Counted from the first letter of the stretch, positions 1 to 7,149 are shown. The stretch: DNA of 15,173 nt from Bacillota bacterium (GCA_023413555.1 JAEZPG010000098.1:1-15173); one strand, 5' to 3'. Numbers and translations: made by a program. The notes: generated by a model not told the origin, from the letters alone.

Positions 1-46
1 TAATATCCTTACGGTACAATACACTTGGGAATAAAGGAATAGAAAA

Positions 47-88
47 GGAACGAAAAATGGTATAAAAACACATGCCATTTTTCGTTCC
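47..88. terminator. Bidirectional hairpin terminator after the M15 peptidase gene
   Basis: A perfect 14-bp inverted repeat (47-60 against 75-88, arm GGAACGAAAAATGG) encloses a 14-nt loop. It lies 2 bases beyond the stop codon of the minus-strand peptidase gene. Read on the minus strand the stem is followed by a T-rich stretch; read on the plus strand it is followed by CTTTATTTAT. It may therefore also end a plus-strand gene lying left of the window. Confidence 0.75.
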
Positions 89-90
89 CT

Positions 91-690
91 TTATTTATGT
101 TCAAAATGTTGATAATCTTTGCTTGGGCTCCAATCTCCACCCCAGGTAAATCCGTACTTTAAAAAAGTAGTGTAGCAGACATCATCTTTACGAATAAAAT
201 AGGGATTATCAAGTTCCCGATTAGTATAACAGAGGCCGTTTTGAGGATAGACATTGGTCTTCCCATTTCTAACCTGGATATACGGGTTATAAAGAGGATT
301 TATATCAATGGCTAACCCCTTGGCATGGTTAGACAGCTGATTAGTTCCTGCTATAGTACGATAGTTAAATGCAGAGGAGTTGTTATCTCCCATGGAGAGG
401 TCATCATCCGCATCATATTCATCTATTAATACCATCTTCTCAATGGGATACTTGGCATCAAACAGTTCTCTCAATACAGCCAGCAGATCCTTTGCAATAC
501 TACGGTTTACAACCAGTTCACCGGTTTTTACTTGACCCTTAAAATCATAGTGAAGAGCCTCTATATAGACCAACTGTCCCAGGTCGAAATCCGCCTCCGG
601 TTTGTAGGATCTATGCATCATTCGAGCTTTTATCACAAGGTCAATAGGCCGGTAGCTAAAGCTTTTGCATAGGGAATCCTTCTGTTCCAT
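91..690 (-). CDS. M15 family zinc peptidase (peptidoglycan D,D-/L,D-peptidase-like)
   Basis: The 199-residue product has the C-terminal metal site of M15 peptidases (VanY, CwlK and Ply500 relatives), which cut D-Ala-D-Ala or L-Ala-D-Glu bonds in peptidoglycan stem peptides. Visible motifs are SNHAKGLAIDINP (120-132), giving ligands H122 and D129, and GGDWSPSKDYQHFE (184-197), giving ligand H195 with D192 three residues before it as the likely catalytic acid/base. That D-x2-H spacing resembles the M15C branch. I see no signal peptide or membrane segment, so how it would reach the wall is unclear. The start is set by GAGGAGG (699-705) lying inside the end of the upstream gene, 8 bases before ATG. 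Only 3 bases separate it from that gene's stop, so the two are probably translationally coupled. The family call is firm; bond specificity is not known. Confidence 0.87.
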   Translation of the reverse strand: MEQKDSLCKSFSYRPIDLVIKARMMHRSYKPEADFDLGQLVYIEALHYDFKGQVKTGELVVNRSIAKDLLAVLRELFDAKYPIEKMVLIDEYDADDDLSMGDNNSSAFNYRTIAGTNQLSNHAKGLAIDINPLYNPYIQVRNGKTNVYPQNGLCYTNRELDNPYFIRKDDVCYTTFLKYGFTWGGDWSPSKDYQHFEHK

Positions 691-693
691 GGC

Positions 694-963
694 CTAGTCC
701 TCCTCGATTATCTGTATCTCTAAAAAGTCAAAATCTATAGCATCTATAAAATTATCATTGTTAAAACGGGTCTTATCATGTTTCTGAAAATCAGCTATGG
801 TGGATTCTAGCCATAGTGGTTTGGACAGATCAAAGGCATAACAGACCTCATCTAGGGCATGAAAAATCTTATGGGTGCGGCTAAGCGTCATATCATCATT
901 TTCCACAACCATATCTTTTATCAAATGATTATCCTTGAATACTTTGGCCCATAATCGAAACAT
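694..963 (-). CDS. Small conserved protein of unknown function, operon partner of the M15 peptidase
   Basis: The 89-residue acidic protein has no signal peptide, no membrane helix and no motif I can name. It starts MFRLWAKVFKDNHLIKD and ends in an acidic tail (FLEIQIIEED). The N-terminal half alternates short strands and charged turns, and a helix-like stretch lies around residues 30-45 (KIFHALDEVCYAFDL). It is the first gene of a minus-strand operon with the M15 peptidase: it has its own SD (GGGGAGG, 971-977, seven bases before ATG) and its 3' end carries the SD of the next gene. It could be an accessory or regulator of that peptidase, but this is guesswork from position. I am confident that it is a gene, because of SD, promoter and coupling, but not about function. 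Confidence 0.8.
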   Translation of the reverse strand: MFRLWAKVFKDNHLIKDMVVENDDMTLSRTHKIFHALDEVCYAFDLSKPLWLESTIADFQKHDKTRFNNDNFIDAIDFDFLEIQIIEED

Positions 964-998
964 ACATATTCCTCCCCAATATATTAAAATAGAGTTAT

Positions 999-1027
999 AT
1001 TATACTTGTGAATTTCAAAACATTCAA
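999..1027 (-). promoter_or_regulatory. Sigma-A type promoter of the small protein-M15 peptidase operon
   Basis: Read on the minus strand: TTGAAT (1022-1027), 17-bp spacer, perfect TATAAT (999-1004). Transcription would begin about 30 bases before the ATG at 963. Confidence 0.7.
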
Positions 1028-1075
1028 GGTACTTTATGGGTTATAAAGAAAACTATCAATGTTGTGTAGGATATA

Positions 1076-1104
1076 TTGTAAAATACGGAAGGAATTGATA
1101 TGAT
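1076..1104 (+). promoter_or_regulatory. Extended -10 promoter of the niaR-like gene
   Basis: TTGTAA (1076-1081), 17-bp spacer, TATGAT (1099-1104), with TG at 1096-1097 making an extended -10 (TGATATGAT). It is divergent from the minus-strand promoter at 999-1027, and the two sit about 50 bp apart. Confidence 0.6.
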
Positions 1105-1137
1105 AAGTGCAAGGAATACGACTGGAAAGGTGATCAT

Positions 1138-1653
1138 ATGGAAGGAAATAAAAGACGGGAAAAACTTATTGAGATATTAACTACCTCAAAGGAACCAATG
1201 TCTGGCAGTGAACTTGCAAAGGCCTTAGGTGTGTCAAGACAGGTTATTGTGCAGGATATTGCGCTAATTCGTGCCACCAATAAGAATATTCTATCTACCA
1301 ACAAAGGATACCTGCTGTATGTACAGGAGCCTACGAAGTTCAATCGCTGCTTTCTCGTAAAACATTCTACGGAACAGATTGAGGAAGAGCTTTGTGCCAT
1401 CGTAGACAATGGTGGTAAGGTACTGGATGTTATTGTGATGCATGATATATATGGACAGATTCAGACAGACCTAGTTCTTAAAAATCGCCAGGATGTTTAT
1501 GAATTTGTGAAGAAGGTTGAGGAGAAGAAGATGACTCCATTAAAGGAATTGACAGACGGAGTACATCTTCATACGGTGGAAGCAGACAGCGAAGCCATCT
1601 TGGATCGAATAGAGAAGGTTCTTTATGAGAAAAAATTCTTGCTTAAATCCTAG
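1138..1653 (+). CDS. niaR: NiaR-type niacin-responsive transcriptional repressor (HTH_11 + 3H domain)
   Basis: The 171-residue protein has an N-terminal winged helix (about 5-60, with SGSELAKALGVSRQVIVQDI as the recognition region) and a C-terminal 3H domain (about 72-170). The histidines H76, H102, H143 and H145 are present, and E84 lies eight residues after H76. This fits the metal-site pattern His...Glu...His-x-His described for the Thermotoga TM1602 structure. NiaR (B. subtilis YrxA) represses NAD synthesis and niacin uptake/salvage genes when niacin is available. The ATG is preceded by AGGTGATC (1128-1135), which matches the 16S tail. The next gene in the same direction encodes a membrane protein, with two palindromes between, so local regulation is likely. 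The family call is strong; the ligand is inferred from the family. Confidence 0.88.
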   Translation: MEGNKRREKLIEILTTSKEPMSGSELAKALGVSRQVIVQDIALIRATNKNILSTNKGYLLYVQEPTKFNRCFLVKHSTEQIEEELCAIVDNGGKVLDVIVMHDIYGQIQTDLVLKNRQDVYEFVKKVEEKKMTPLKELTDGVHLHTVEADSEAILDRIEKVLYEKKFLLKS

Positions 1654-1675
1654 AAGTGTGATATTATTTGCGGTA

Positions 1676-1711
1676 ACCTGACAAGACAGGTGAATATAAA
1701 GGTGTATACAC
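1676..1711 (+). promoter_or_regulatory. Candidate NiaR operator: two adjacent palindromes
   Basis: ACCTG-N6-CAGGT (1676-1691, centre ACAAGA) is followed ten bases later by the perfect palindrome GTGTATACAC (1702-1711). Both lie between the niaR stop codon and the SD of the EIIC gene. The first half-sites resemble the ACCTGTC/GACAGGT-like boxes I associate with Firmicute NiaR sites, but I cannot compare them with a matrix here. I found no well-spaced sigma-A promoter in the 72-bp gap, so these could act on read-through from niaR or overlap an atypical promoter. Confidence 0.45.
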
Positions 1712-1725
1712 ACGGAGGCGGTTCA

Positions 1726-2793
1726 ATGAATAAGATAGGTAAATGGCTGCATAGGATATTTATAGATGGACTTAGCGGCATGGCTCTCGGTCTTTTTGCT
1801 ACTTTAATAGTAGGGACCATTTTAAAACAATTCGGAGATTTAATTGGTGGAACAACGGGAAACTATTTGCATGCCATTGGTGTAGTGGCCGGTTGCCTTA
1901 CCGGAGCTGGAATAGGTTGTGGGGTAGCCTGTAAGTTTAAGGAATCTCCACTGGTTGTAGTTTCTGCAGCAGTTGCCGGTATGATAGGCGGTTGTGCTAC
2001 TGATATTATTAACAATACTTTAATCAATGATGCTGGAAGAATTGTACTTAAGGTGTCCGAACCTTTAGGTGCATTTGTGGCAGCTTACATAGCAATAGAA
2101 ATTGGACATTTGGTTTCCGGGAAAACCAAAGTAGATATCATCATTACTCCAGTACTTAGTATTTGTGCAGGCTCAGCAGTGGGACTTTTGGTAGGACCAC
2201 CTATTTCCTCATTTATGATCTCTATAGGGGATTTGATTATGTGGGCTACCGATCAGGTTCCATTTTTAATGGGTATTATTGTCTCTGTCGTTATGGGAGT
2301 AGTGTTAACACTTCCTATTAGCTCAGCGGCCCTTGGTGTTATGCTAGGTCTCAGTGGACTTGCAGCTGGAGCTGCGACAGTAGGCTGTTGTGCCAATATG
2401 GTGGGCTTTGCCGTTATAAGCTATCGAGAGAATAAGATGGGTGGACTGATTGCCCAAGGGCTTGGAACTAGTATGCTTCAAGTACCAAATTTGATTAAGA
2501 AGCCAATTCTATGGCTTCCACCAGTTCTGACCAGTGCGATTCTAGGACCTCTTTCTACCATGGTATTCCACATGACCAACAATAAAGTAGGTTCGGGTAT
2601 GGGAAGTGCAGGTTTGGTTGGACAGATTACTACCTATGGAGAAATGGTATCAACCGATGGAGCGGTCCTAACCATTATAAAGATTGTCGTTATTCAATTT
2701 ATCTTGCCAGCTGTATTATGCCTGATGATGTCAGAGTTTATGAGAAAAAAAGGCTGGATTAAGAATGGGGATCTAAAACTGGATGTCAATTAG
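1726..2793 (+). CDS. Stand-alone PTS EIIC_2-type membrane protein (transporter-like)
   Basis: The 355-residue, very hydrophobic protein has about 8-10 membrane segments. It carries stretches typical of the PTS_EIIC_2 family: GGLIAQGLGTSMLQVPN (239-255) and GSGMGSAGLVGQ (289-300), plus Gly/Cys-rich helices (VAGCLTGAGIGCGVACKF, 54-71). These proteins resemble the membrane permease half of phosphotransferase systems. No EIIA or EIIB domain is fused or encoded nearby, so phosphorylation-coupled transport cannot be shown. I chose the ATG at 1726 because GGAGG (1714-1718) lies 7 bases before it; a GTG at 1690 would add 12 poorly supported residues and run through the palindromes. Its position directly after niaR suggests it may be NiaR-regulated, perhaps for a niacin-related compound. 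The substrate is unknown. Confidence 0.8.
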   Translation: MNKIGKWLHRIFIDGLSGMALGLFATLIVGTILKQFGDLIGGTTGNYLHAIGVVAGCLTGAGIGCGVACKFKESPLVVVSAAVAGMIGGCATDIINNTLINDAGRIVLKVSEPLGAFVAAYIAIEIGHLVSGKTKVDIIITPVLSICAGSAVGLLVGPPISSFMISIGDLIMWATDQVPFLMGIIVSVVMGVVLTLPISSAALGVMLGLSGLAAGAATVGCCANMVGFAVISYRENKMGGLIAQGLGTSMLQVPNLIKKPILWLPPVLTSAILGPLSTMVFHMTNNKVGSGMGSAGLVGQITTYGEMVSTDGAVLTIIKIVVIQFILPAVLCLMMSEFMRKKGWIKNGDLKLDVN

Positions 2794-2796
2794 AAA

Positions 2797-2840
2797 TTAG
2801 ATAAAAGCATTTTCTATAAAATGCTTACTAATGTATCTAA
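2797..2840 (+). terminator. Possible weak terminator hairpin after the EIIC gene
   Basis: AAGCATTTT (2805-2813) pairs perfectly with AAAATGCTT (2818-2826) across a 4-nt loop, and outer arms TTAGATA (2797-2803) and TATCTAA (2834-2840) can extend it. It starts 4 bases after the stop. There is no U-tract, so termination is uncertain. Confidence 0.4.
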
Positions 2841-2877
2841 AGAATACCAAAACACCTATTAAATGGAAAATATGGAA

Positions 2878-2906
2878 TAGACTAGGAACCTCGTATATGT
2901 TACAAT
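2878..2906 (+). promoter_or_regulatory. Candidate promoter of the CapA-family gene
   Basis: TAGACT (2878-2883), 17-bp spacer, TACAAT (2901-2906), with TG at 2898-2899 giving an extended -10. A second perfect TATAAT at 2923-2928 sits inside a small inverted repeat (AGGCA...TGCCT) but has a poor -35, so which one is used is open. Confidence 0.45.
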
Positions 2907-2961
2907 GTTTTCTAAAGGCAATTATAATGCCTGAACTATTTAGAAAGAGATGGGACTTATA

Positions 2962-4272
2962 ATGAAACGGGTTTTTAGAAGATTTCCAAAAGTTCTACTT
3001 GTAATAATATGTATTTTAATTGTGTCGATAGTAGTTGCCGCTAAAATCAGCAGTTTTAATAAAGAGCCAAGAAATAGTCAAACAGGTAGCTACAGGCAGA
3101 TTACTGTTGACCAGAATGGAAATGTAGTAGATGGAAACAACAATCACAAAGATAAGACCAGTCCATCACCTAGAAAGAATAAAGGCAACTCAGATATAGA
3201 AAAGGATAATGTAACACCTTCGGAAGAGCCTATCACATCGTCACAATCTACTTCCGAAGAAGGTCAGAAAGTAACTCTAATGGCGGTAGGAGATGATTTA
3301 GTTCATACATCAGTAATTGAGAGTGGAAAGCGTTCCGATGGTACCTATAATTACGATCATTTATTTACTAATATATTAAAGGATATTAATGATTCTGATT
3401 TAGCCGTAATTAATCAGGAGACGGTTCTTGGTGGATCCGAATTGGGTTACTCAGGTTATCCTAAATTTAACTCACCAAAAGAGATTGGTGATGCCATTGT
3501 TAGAGCCGGTTTTAATGTGGTTCTTCATGCTACGAATCATGCCATGGACAAGAGTGAAGCCGGAATGCAGAATTCCATTAATTACTGGAAGAAACAAAAG
3601 GATGTAACGGTTCTTGGAGTGAATGAGACAGAAGAAGAGTATAACTCTGTGAAGGTCATAGAGGTAAAGGGTATAAAGATTGCTATGCTGAATTATACAT
3701 ATAGTCTGAATGGGCAGCCTTTGCCGAAAAATAGAGAATATATGGTAAATCTTCTAGACAAAGAGAAGATTCGCAAGGATGTAGCTTTAGCAAAAGAGCA
3801 GGCGGACTTTGTCATTGTATTTCCACATTGGGGAACCGAATATGTCTATGAACCATCCAATTCTCAGAAGATGTGGACAAAGCTGTTTTTAGAGACAGGT
3901 GTAGATTTGGTAATCGGTGCGCATCCTCATGTAATAGAGCCTGTTGAATGGTTCACAAGAGAAGACGGTCATAAGATGCTAGTATATTATTCTCTCGGTA
4001 ACTATGTATCCGGTCAAAATGAGTATCCAAGAATGCTTGGTGGTATGGCGAAGATAACGATAGAAAGGAAAGATGGTGGAAAACCAGAAATTACAGATGC
4101 ATCCGTTACCGGCTTGGTAACACACTATGAGAAAAAATTTGCAAATCTACAGGTATGCAAATTAGCTGATTATACAGATCAACTGTCTTCCAAGCATATG
4201 ATTCAAGGCATGTCTGTATCAAAACTTAAGGGATTGGCTGATAAAGTATGGGGAGACTGGTATAAGGAATAA
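2962..4272 (+). CDS. Membrane-anchored CapA-family protein (PGA_cap metallophosphoesterase-like)
   Basis: From the ATG at 2962 the product is 436 residues: basic N-terminus, one membrane anchor (about 11-27, VLLVIICILIVSIVVAA), a Ser/Asn/Lys-rich linker (to about 100) and an extracellular CapA domain (about 104-380). The domain shows the metallophosphoesterase-like set GDD (110-112), NQE (151-153), ATNHAMD (190-196), HWGTE (289-293) and GAHPH (319-323). The family is named for B. anthracis CapA, needed for poly-gamma-glutamate capsule export, but no capBCDE-like genes are adjacent. A general envelope role is therefore safer than capsule synthesis. ATG at 2950 is an alternative giving 440 residues; I prefer 2962 because the GA-rich stretch 2943-2955 is then correctly spaced. 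A single-gene unit is likely. Confidence 0.85.
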   Translation: MKRVFRRFPKVLLVIICILIVSIVVAAKISSFNKEPRNSQTGSYRQITVDQNGNVVDGNNNHKDKTSPSPRKNKGNSDIEKDNVTPSEEPITSSQSTSEEGQKVTLMAVGDDLVHTSVIESGKRSDGTYNYDHLFTNILKDINDSDLAVINQETVLGGSELGYSGYPKFNSPKEIGDAIVRAGFNVVLHATNHAMDKSEAGMQNSINYWKKQKDVTVLGVNETEEEYNSVKVIEVKGIKIAMLNYTYSLNGQPLPKNREYMVNLLDKEKIRKDVALAKEQADFVIVFPHWGTEYVYEPSNSQKMWTKLFLETGVDLVIGAHPHVIEPVEWFTREDGHKMLVYYSLGNYVSGQNEYPRMLGGMAKITIERKDGGKPEITDASVTGLVTHYEKKFANLQVCKLADYTDQLSSKHMIQGMSVSKLKGLADKVWGDWYKE

Positions 4273-4296
4273 ATAGAAATTACAATATAAAATAAA

Positions 4297-4402
4297 GGGT
4301 TTTGCTTGCAAAACTCACTGCCAGCGGAGAGGCGCACCAGAGACATTTTCCTTTCCGTTGTAGTGCAATTAAAAAGCCTTGCATTAAATTGCAAGGCTTT
4401 TT
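4297..4402 (+). ncRNA. Candidate structured small RNA between the capA-like gene and dnaX
   Basis: Three successive hairpins fit together without gaps. Hairpin 1 is GTTTTG-CTTG-CAAAAC (4299-4314), extended by two outer pairs. Hairpin 2 is CACT (4316-4319) with AGTG (4362-4365), then an 11-bp stem CAGCGGAGAGG (4322-4332) with CCTTTCCGTTG (4350-4360) closing a 17-nt loop. Hairpin 3 is a 13-bp terminator stem (4371-4402). The G-U pairs (G4298, G4324 and G4329 with T4315, T4358 and T4353) work only if the plus strand is the RNA. SRP RNA sits at this spot in B. subtilis, but its conserved GGAAG...AGCAGCC loop is absent. It could be an independent sRNA or an elaborate 3' UTR; I found no clear promoter just before it. 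Confidence 0.5.
4371..4402 (+). terminator. Strong intrinsic terminator (third hairpin of the RNA element)
   Basis: A perfect 13-bp stem AAAAAGCCTTGCA (4371-4383) with TGCAAGGCTTTTT (4390-4402), 6-nt loop, with the U-tract in the descending arm. It would end transcripts from the CapA-family gene and/or the small RNA before the dnaX promoter. Confidence 0.85.
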
Positions 4403-4447
4403 GGTGGCTTATAGTAAACCATAGGAATACTGCGAAGTCCAAAACCA

Positions 4448-4476
4448 TTGCCAGATAGATAAATATCGTATAAAAT
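4448..4476 (+). promoter_or_regulatory. Sigma-A promoter of the dnaX operon
   Basis: TTGCCA (4448-4453), 17-bp spacer, TAAAAT (4471-4476). Five of six bases match consensus in each box. It lies just after the terminator and about 60 bases before the dnaX start. Confidence 0.65.
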
Positions 4477-4535
4477 AGAAAGGTAAAATATCAAAAATAA
4501 GTCAATACTATGAAACAACAGAAGGAAGGTATATT

Positions 4536-6101
4536 ATGTCTTATACATCGTTATATCGTAAGTTTCGCCCCATAGGTTTTGAAGATGTTAAGGGGCAGGA
4601 GCATATTGTAAAGACGTTAAAAAATCAAATAAAGGCCAATCGTGTAGGACATGCCTATCTGTTCTGTGGGACCAGAGGAACTGGTAAGACAACCATTGCT
4701 AAGATATTAGCCAGGGCAGTGAATTGTGAACATCCGGTAGACGGAAGTCCTTGTAATGAATGTCCTACCTGCAAAGCCATACTGAATCAAACCTCTATGA
4801 ATGTCATAGAGATTGATGCTGCCTCTAACAACAGTGTGAATAATATCCGTGACATAATAGATGAGGTGCAGTATTCCCCTACGGAAGGCAGGTATAAGGT
4901 TTATATTATAGATGAGGTTCATATGCTTTCTGCTGGAGCTTTTAACGCTTTGTTAAAGACCTTAGAAGAGCCTCCATCCTATGTCATCTTTATTTTGGCT
5001 ACCACAGAGGTTCATAAGATACCGATAACCATTTTATCCAGATGTCAAAGATATGACTTTAGGCGTATCTCTATAGATACAATTACAGCTCGTCTCGAGG
5101 AACTGATGGCAAAGGAACAGGTTCAGGTAGAGGAAAAAGCCCTTCGCTATGTGGCCAAGGCAGCAGATGGTTCCATGCGTGATGGACTTAGCCTATTAGA
5201 TCAGTGTATTGCCTTTTACTATGGAGAGACACTGACCTATGATAAAGTCTTGGACGTTCTGGGTGCTGTAGACACAGAGATTTTTCAGAAGCTCTTAAGG
5301 TTATTACTTTTAGAGAAGCCGGTAGAGGTAATGGAACTAGTAGAAGAGCTGATTATTAAAGGCAGGGATCTAGGACAATTTGTTATTGATTTCACCTGGT
5401 ACATGAGAAATCTCATCCTTCTTAAAAGTGCCGACATGGCAGAGGATATGATTGAGGTATCCTCTGAGAATCTCATGGAAATGAAGAAAATGGCGGCCCA
5501 GGTAGAGATGGACACCCTTATGAGGTACATTCGAATCTTTTCAGACCTGTCTAATCAGATTAAATATTCCACTCAAAAAAGAGTACTAGTAGAAGTGGCC
5601 TGTATCAAGCTTTGTAAACCTCAAATGGAGACGGATTACACCTCTATTCTGGAACGTCTTCGTCAAGTAGAGAAGAGGCTAGAGGAAGGAATTGTTGTTA
5701 AGGAAACTATATCCGGGCAGATATCTCAAGCACCTCAGGGTAAGGAAGAAGAGAAAGAGCAGCAGATTCATGTGGAAGCTCTCCCTGAGGATGTAAGACA
5801 GGTAGCGGCTAACTGGAATAACATAGTAAAGGATTTAGATGGTCTCTTGCAGCAAATGGTGAAACATGCAGTTCTTACCGTAAATGAAGGAAATGTGCTA
5901 GTTCTGGCATTTTCCGAAGATATATATAAAAGCTATGTGGAGAAAGAAGCTTCCATGAAAGCAATAAAAGATGCCATAACCGAATATATTAACAAAGAGG
6001 TTTCCGTTCAAACTAGACTTCTTAAAGGAGGTCAGGATGGGCTAGATAGAGTAGCAGATATTACGAAGCTCATTAAGACGGATAATATTGAGGTGATTTA
6101 A
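4536..6101 (+). CDS. dnaX: DNA polymerase III subunit gamma/tau (clamp loader ATPase)
   Basis: The 521-residue protein is the motor of the clamp loader, which opens the beta clamp and places it on primed DNA in the replisome. The AAA+ domain (about 1-220) shows Walker A GTRGTGKT (45-52), a four-cysteine zinc site (C64, C73, C76, C79), Walker B IIDEVH (124-129), the LEEPPSYVIFILATTE sensor-1 stretch (143-158) and the SRC motif (168-170) of the arginine finger. Domain III follows (about 225-370) and then a tau-like C-terminal region. ATG is preceded by GAAGGAAGG (4521-4529) at 6 bases. The order dnaX-ebfC-recR is classic for Firmicutes. I saw no frameshift signal for a separate gamma form: the one A6G run (5575-5581) is in the wrong frame. 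Confidence 0.97.
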   Translation: MSYTSLYRKFRPIGFEDVKGQEHIVKTLKNQIKANRVGHAYLFCGTRGTGKTTIAKILARAVNCEHPVDGSPCNECPTCKAILNQTSMNVIEIDAASNNSVNNIRDIIDEVQYSPTEGRYKVYIIDEVHMLSAGAFNALLKTLEEPPSYVIFILATTEVHKIPITILSRCQRYDFRRISIDTITARLEELMAKEQVQVEEKALRYVAKAADGSMRDGLSLLDQCIAFYYGETLTYDKVLDVLGAVDTEIFQKLLRLLLLEKPVEVMELVEELIIKGRDLGQFVIDFTWYMRNLILLKSADMAEDMIEVSSENLMEMKKMAAQVEMDTLMRYIRIFSDLSNQIKYSTQKRVLVEVACIKLCKPQMETDYTSILERLRQVEKRLEEGIVVKETISGQISQAPQGKEEEKEQQIHVEALPEDVRQVAANWNNIVKDLDGLLQQMVKHAVLTVNEGNVLVLAFSEDIYKSYVEKEASMKAIKDAITEYINKEVSVQTRLLKGGQDGLDRVADITKLIKTDNIEVI

Positions 6102-6132
6102 AAAGGTATCTAAAAGAGGCTTCAAACGGATA

Positions 6133-6161
6133 TTGATTAAGAAGCAAAATAAGGTTATTAT
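6133..6161 (+). promoter_or_regulatory. Internal promoter before ebfC-recR
   Basis: TTGATT (6133-6138), 17-bp spacer, TATTAT (6156-6161), in the 95-bp gap between dnaX and ebfC. It would allow ebfC-recR to be made independently of dnaX; read-through from dnaX is also expected because no terminator is seen in the gap. Confidence 0.5.
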
Positions 6162-6196
6162 AGTAACTAGTAAGAGAAATGAAGGAGGACCAACTC

Positions 6197-6547
6197 ATGG
6201 CAAAACGTGGTGGTTTCCCAGGTGGCATGCCTGGTAATATGAATAATTTAATGAAGCAAGCTCAAAGAATGCAGAAGCAGATGGAAGAGAAAACAAAGGA
6301 GCTTGAGGAAAAGGAATACGAGGCTACAGCAGGCGGTGGAGCTGTAACTGTACGCGTATCCGGTAAGAAAGAAGTGGTAGCGGTTAAACTTGCAGAAGAA
6401 GTGGTAGACCCTGAAGATATTGAAATGTTAGAAGACTTAATTATGGCAGCAACCAACGAAGCACTACGTAAGATGGAGGAAGAAAGCAGCCAGGCAATGG
6501 GTTCCCTAACAGGTGGTCTTAACTTAGGTGGGGGCTTTCCATTCTAA
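6197..6547 (+). CDS. ebfC: YbaB/EbfC family nucleoid-associated DNA-binding protein
   Basis: The 116-residue protein has the YbaB layout: a Gly/Pro/Met-rich N-terminus (GGFPGGMPGNMNNLMKQAQ), a long amphipathic helix rich in Gln, Met, Lys and Glu (about 16-45), a beta-sheet core (EATAGGGAVTVRVSGKKEVV, 43-62), a second helix (about 75-100, with the conserved NEAL) and a Gly-rich tail. These proteins form dimers that bind DNA, coat the nucleoid and are tied to recombination by their constant link to recR. An upstream ATG at 6179 is open, but AAGGAGG (6182-6188) lies 8 bases before the ATG at 6197, so 6197 is chosen. Its TAA overlaps the recR ATG (TAATG). Confidence 0.95.
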   Translation: MAKRGGFPGGMPGNMNNLMKQAQRMQKQMEEKTKELEEKEYEATAGGGAVTVRVSGKKEVVAVKLAEEVVDPEDIEMLEDLIMAATNEALRKMEEESSQAMGSLTGGLNLGGGFPF

Positions 6548-7143
6548 TGGATTATTACAGTAAGCAGATTAGTAGATTAATAGAAGAACTCTCAAGACTT
6601 CCAGGGATTGGCTCCAAGTCAGCACAAAGACTGGCTTTTCATATTATTAATATGCCGAAGGAGCAAGTGCAGAATCTGAGTTCTACCATTCTGGAGGCTA
6701 AGAATAATGTGAAATATTGCAAGCAGTGCTGTACCCTAACAGACCAGGAGCTTTGTCCAATATGTCGAAGTGATAAACGAACTCCTAAGGTTATTATGGT
6801 AGTGGAGAATTCCAGAGATTTGGCAGCCTATGAGAAAACTGGCAAATACGACGGTGTCTATCACGTACTTCATGGAGCTATTTCACCTATGTTAGGAATA
6901 GGGCCTGCAGATATTCGTCTCAAAGAACTAATGTTAAGGCTCCAAGGAGAGGTAGAGGAAGTGATTATTGCCACCAACTCCAGCCTTGAGGGAGAAACCA
7001 CAGCAATGTATATTAGCAAGTTGATAAAGCCTACAGGAATCAAGGTAAGTAGAATTGCCAGTGGTGTTCCGGTGGGTGGAGATCTTGAGTATATTGATGA
7101 AGTGACTTTGCTTCGAGCATTAGAAGGCAGAATTGAGTTATAA
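6547..7143 (+). CDS. recR: Recombination mediator protein RecR
   Basis: The 198-residue length is normal for RecR. Parts in order: helix-hairpin-helix (LPGIGSKSAQRLAFHI, 18-33), a C4 zinc finger (C58, C61, C70, C73), a Toprim domain (about 80-175, starting KVIMVVENSRDLAAYEKT and including the ATNSSLEGETTAMYI stretch, 142-156) and a C-terminal Walker B-like tail. RecR acts with RecO and RecF to load RecA on single-stranded gaps. The start codon overlaps the ebfC stop by one base, implying translation by reinitiation; only a G-rich weak SD is seen upstream. Sequence features are ordinary for the family. Confidence 0.97.
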   Translation: MDYYSKQISRLIEELSRLPGIGSKSAQRLAFHIINMPKEQVQNLSSTILEAKNNVKYCKQCCTLTDQELCPICRSDKRTPKVIMVVENSRDLAAYEKTGKYDGVYHVLHGAISPMLGIGPADIRLKELMLRLQGEVEEVIIATNSSLEGETTAMYISKLIKPTGIKVSRIASGVPVGGDLEYIDEVTLLRALEGRIEL

Positions 7144-7149
7144 GCCGTG

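Noticed and set aside
1134..1409. Minus-strand ORF opposite niaR
   Set aside because: Lies inside niaR, which has SD, promoter and clear domains; no SD for the minus-strand frame.
4297..4402. SRP (4.5S/scr) RNA, expected upstream of dnaX in Firmicutes
   Set aside because: The conserved SRP apical loop (GGAAG...AGCAGCC-like) is absent and the structure is three hairpins rather than one long one.
4203..4448. Minus-strand 81-codon ORF across the capA-dnaX gap
   Set aside because: It overlaps the capA-like coding end and the RNA hairpins, has no SD or promoter, and its frame is explained by the structured RNA.
5575..5581. A6G run in dnaX as a programmed frameshift site for a short gamma subunit
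   Set aside because: The run is in the wrong register: codons read CAA AAA AGA, so the -1 slip pairing of A-AAA-AAG is not available, and no flanking stem was seen.
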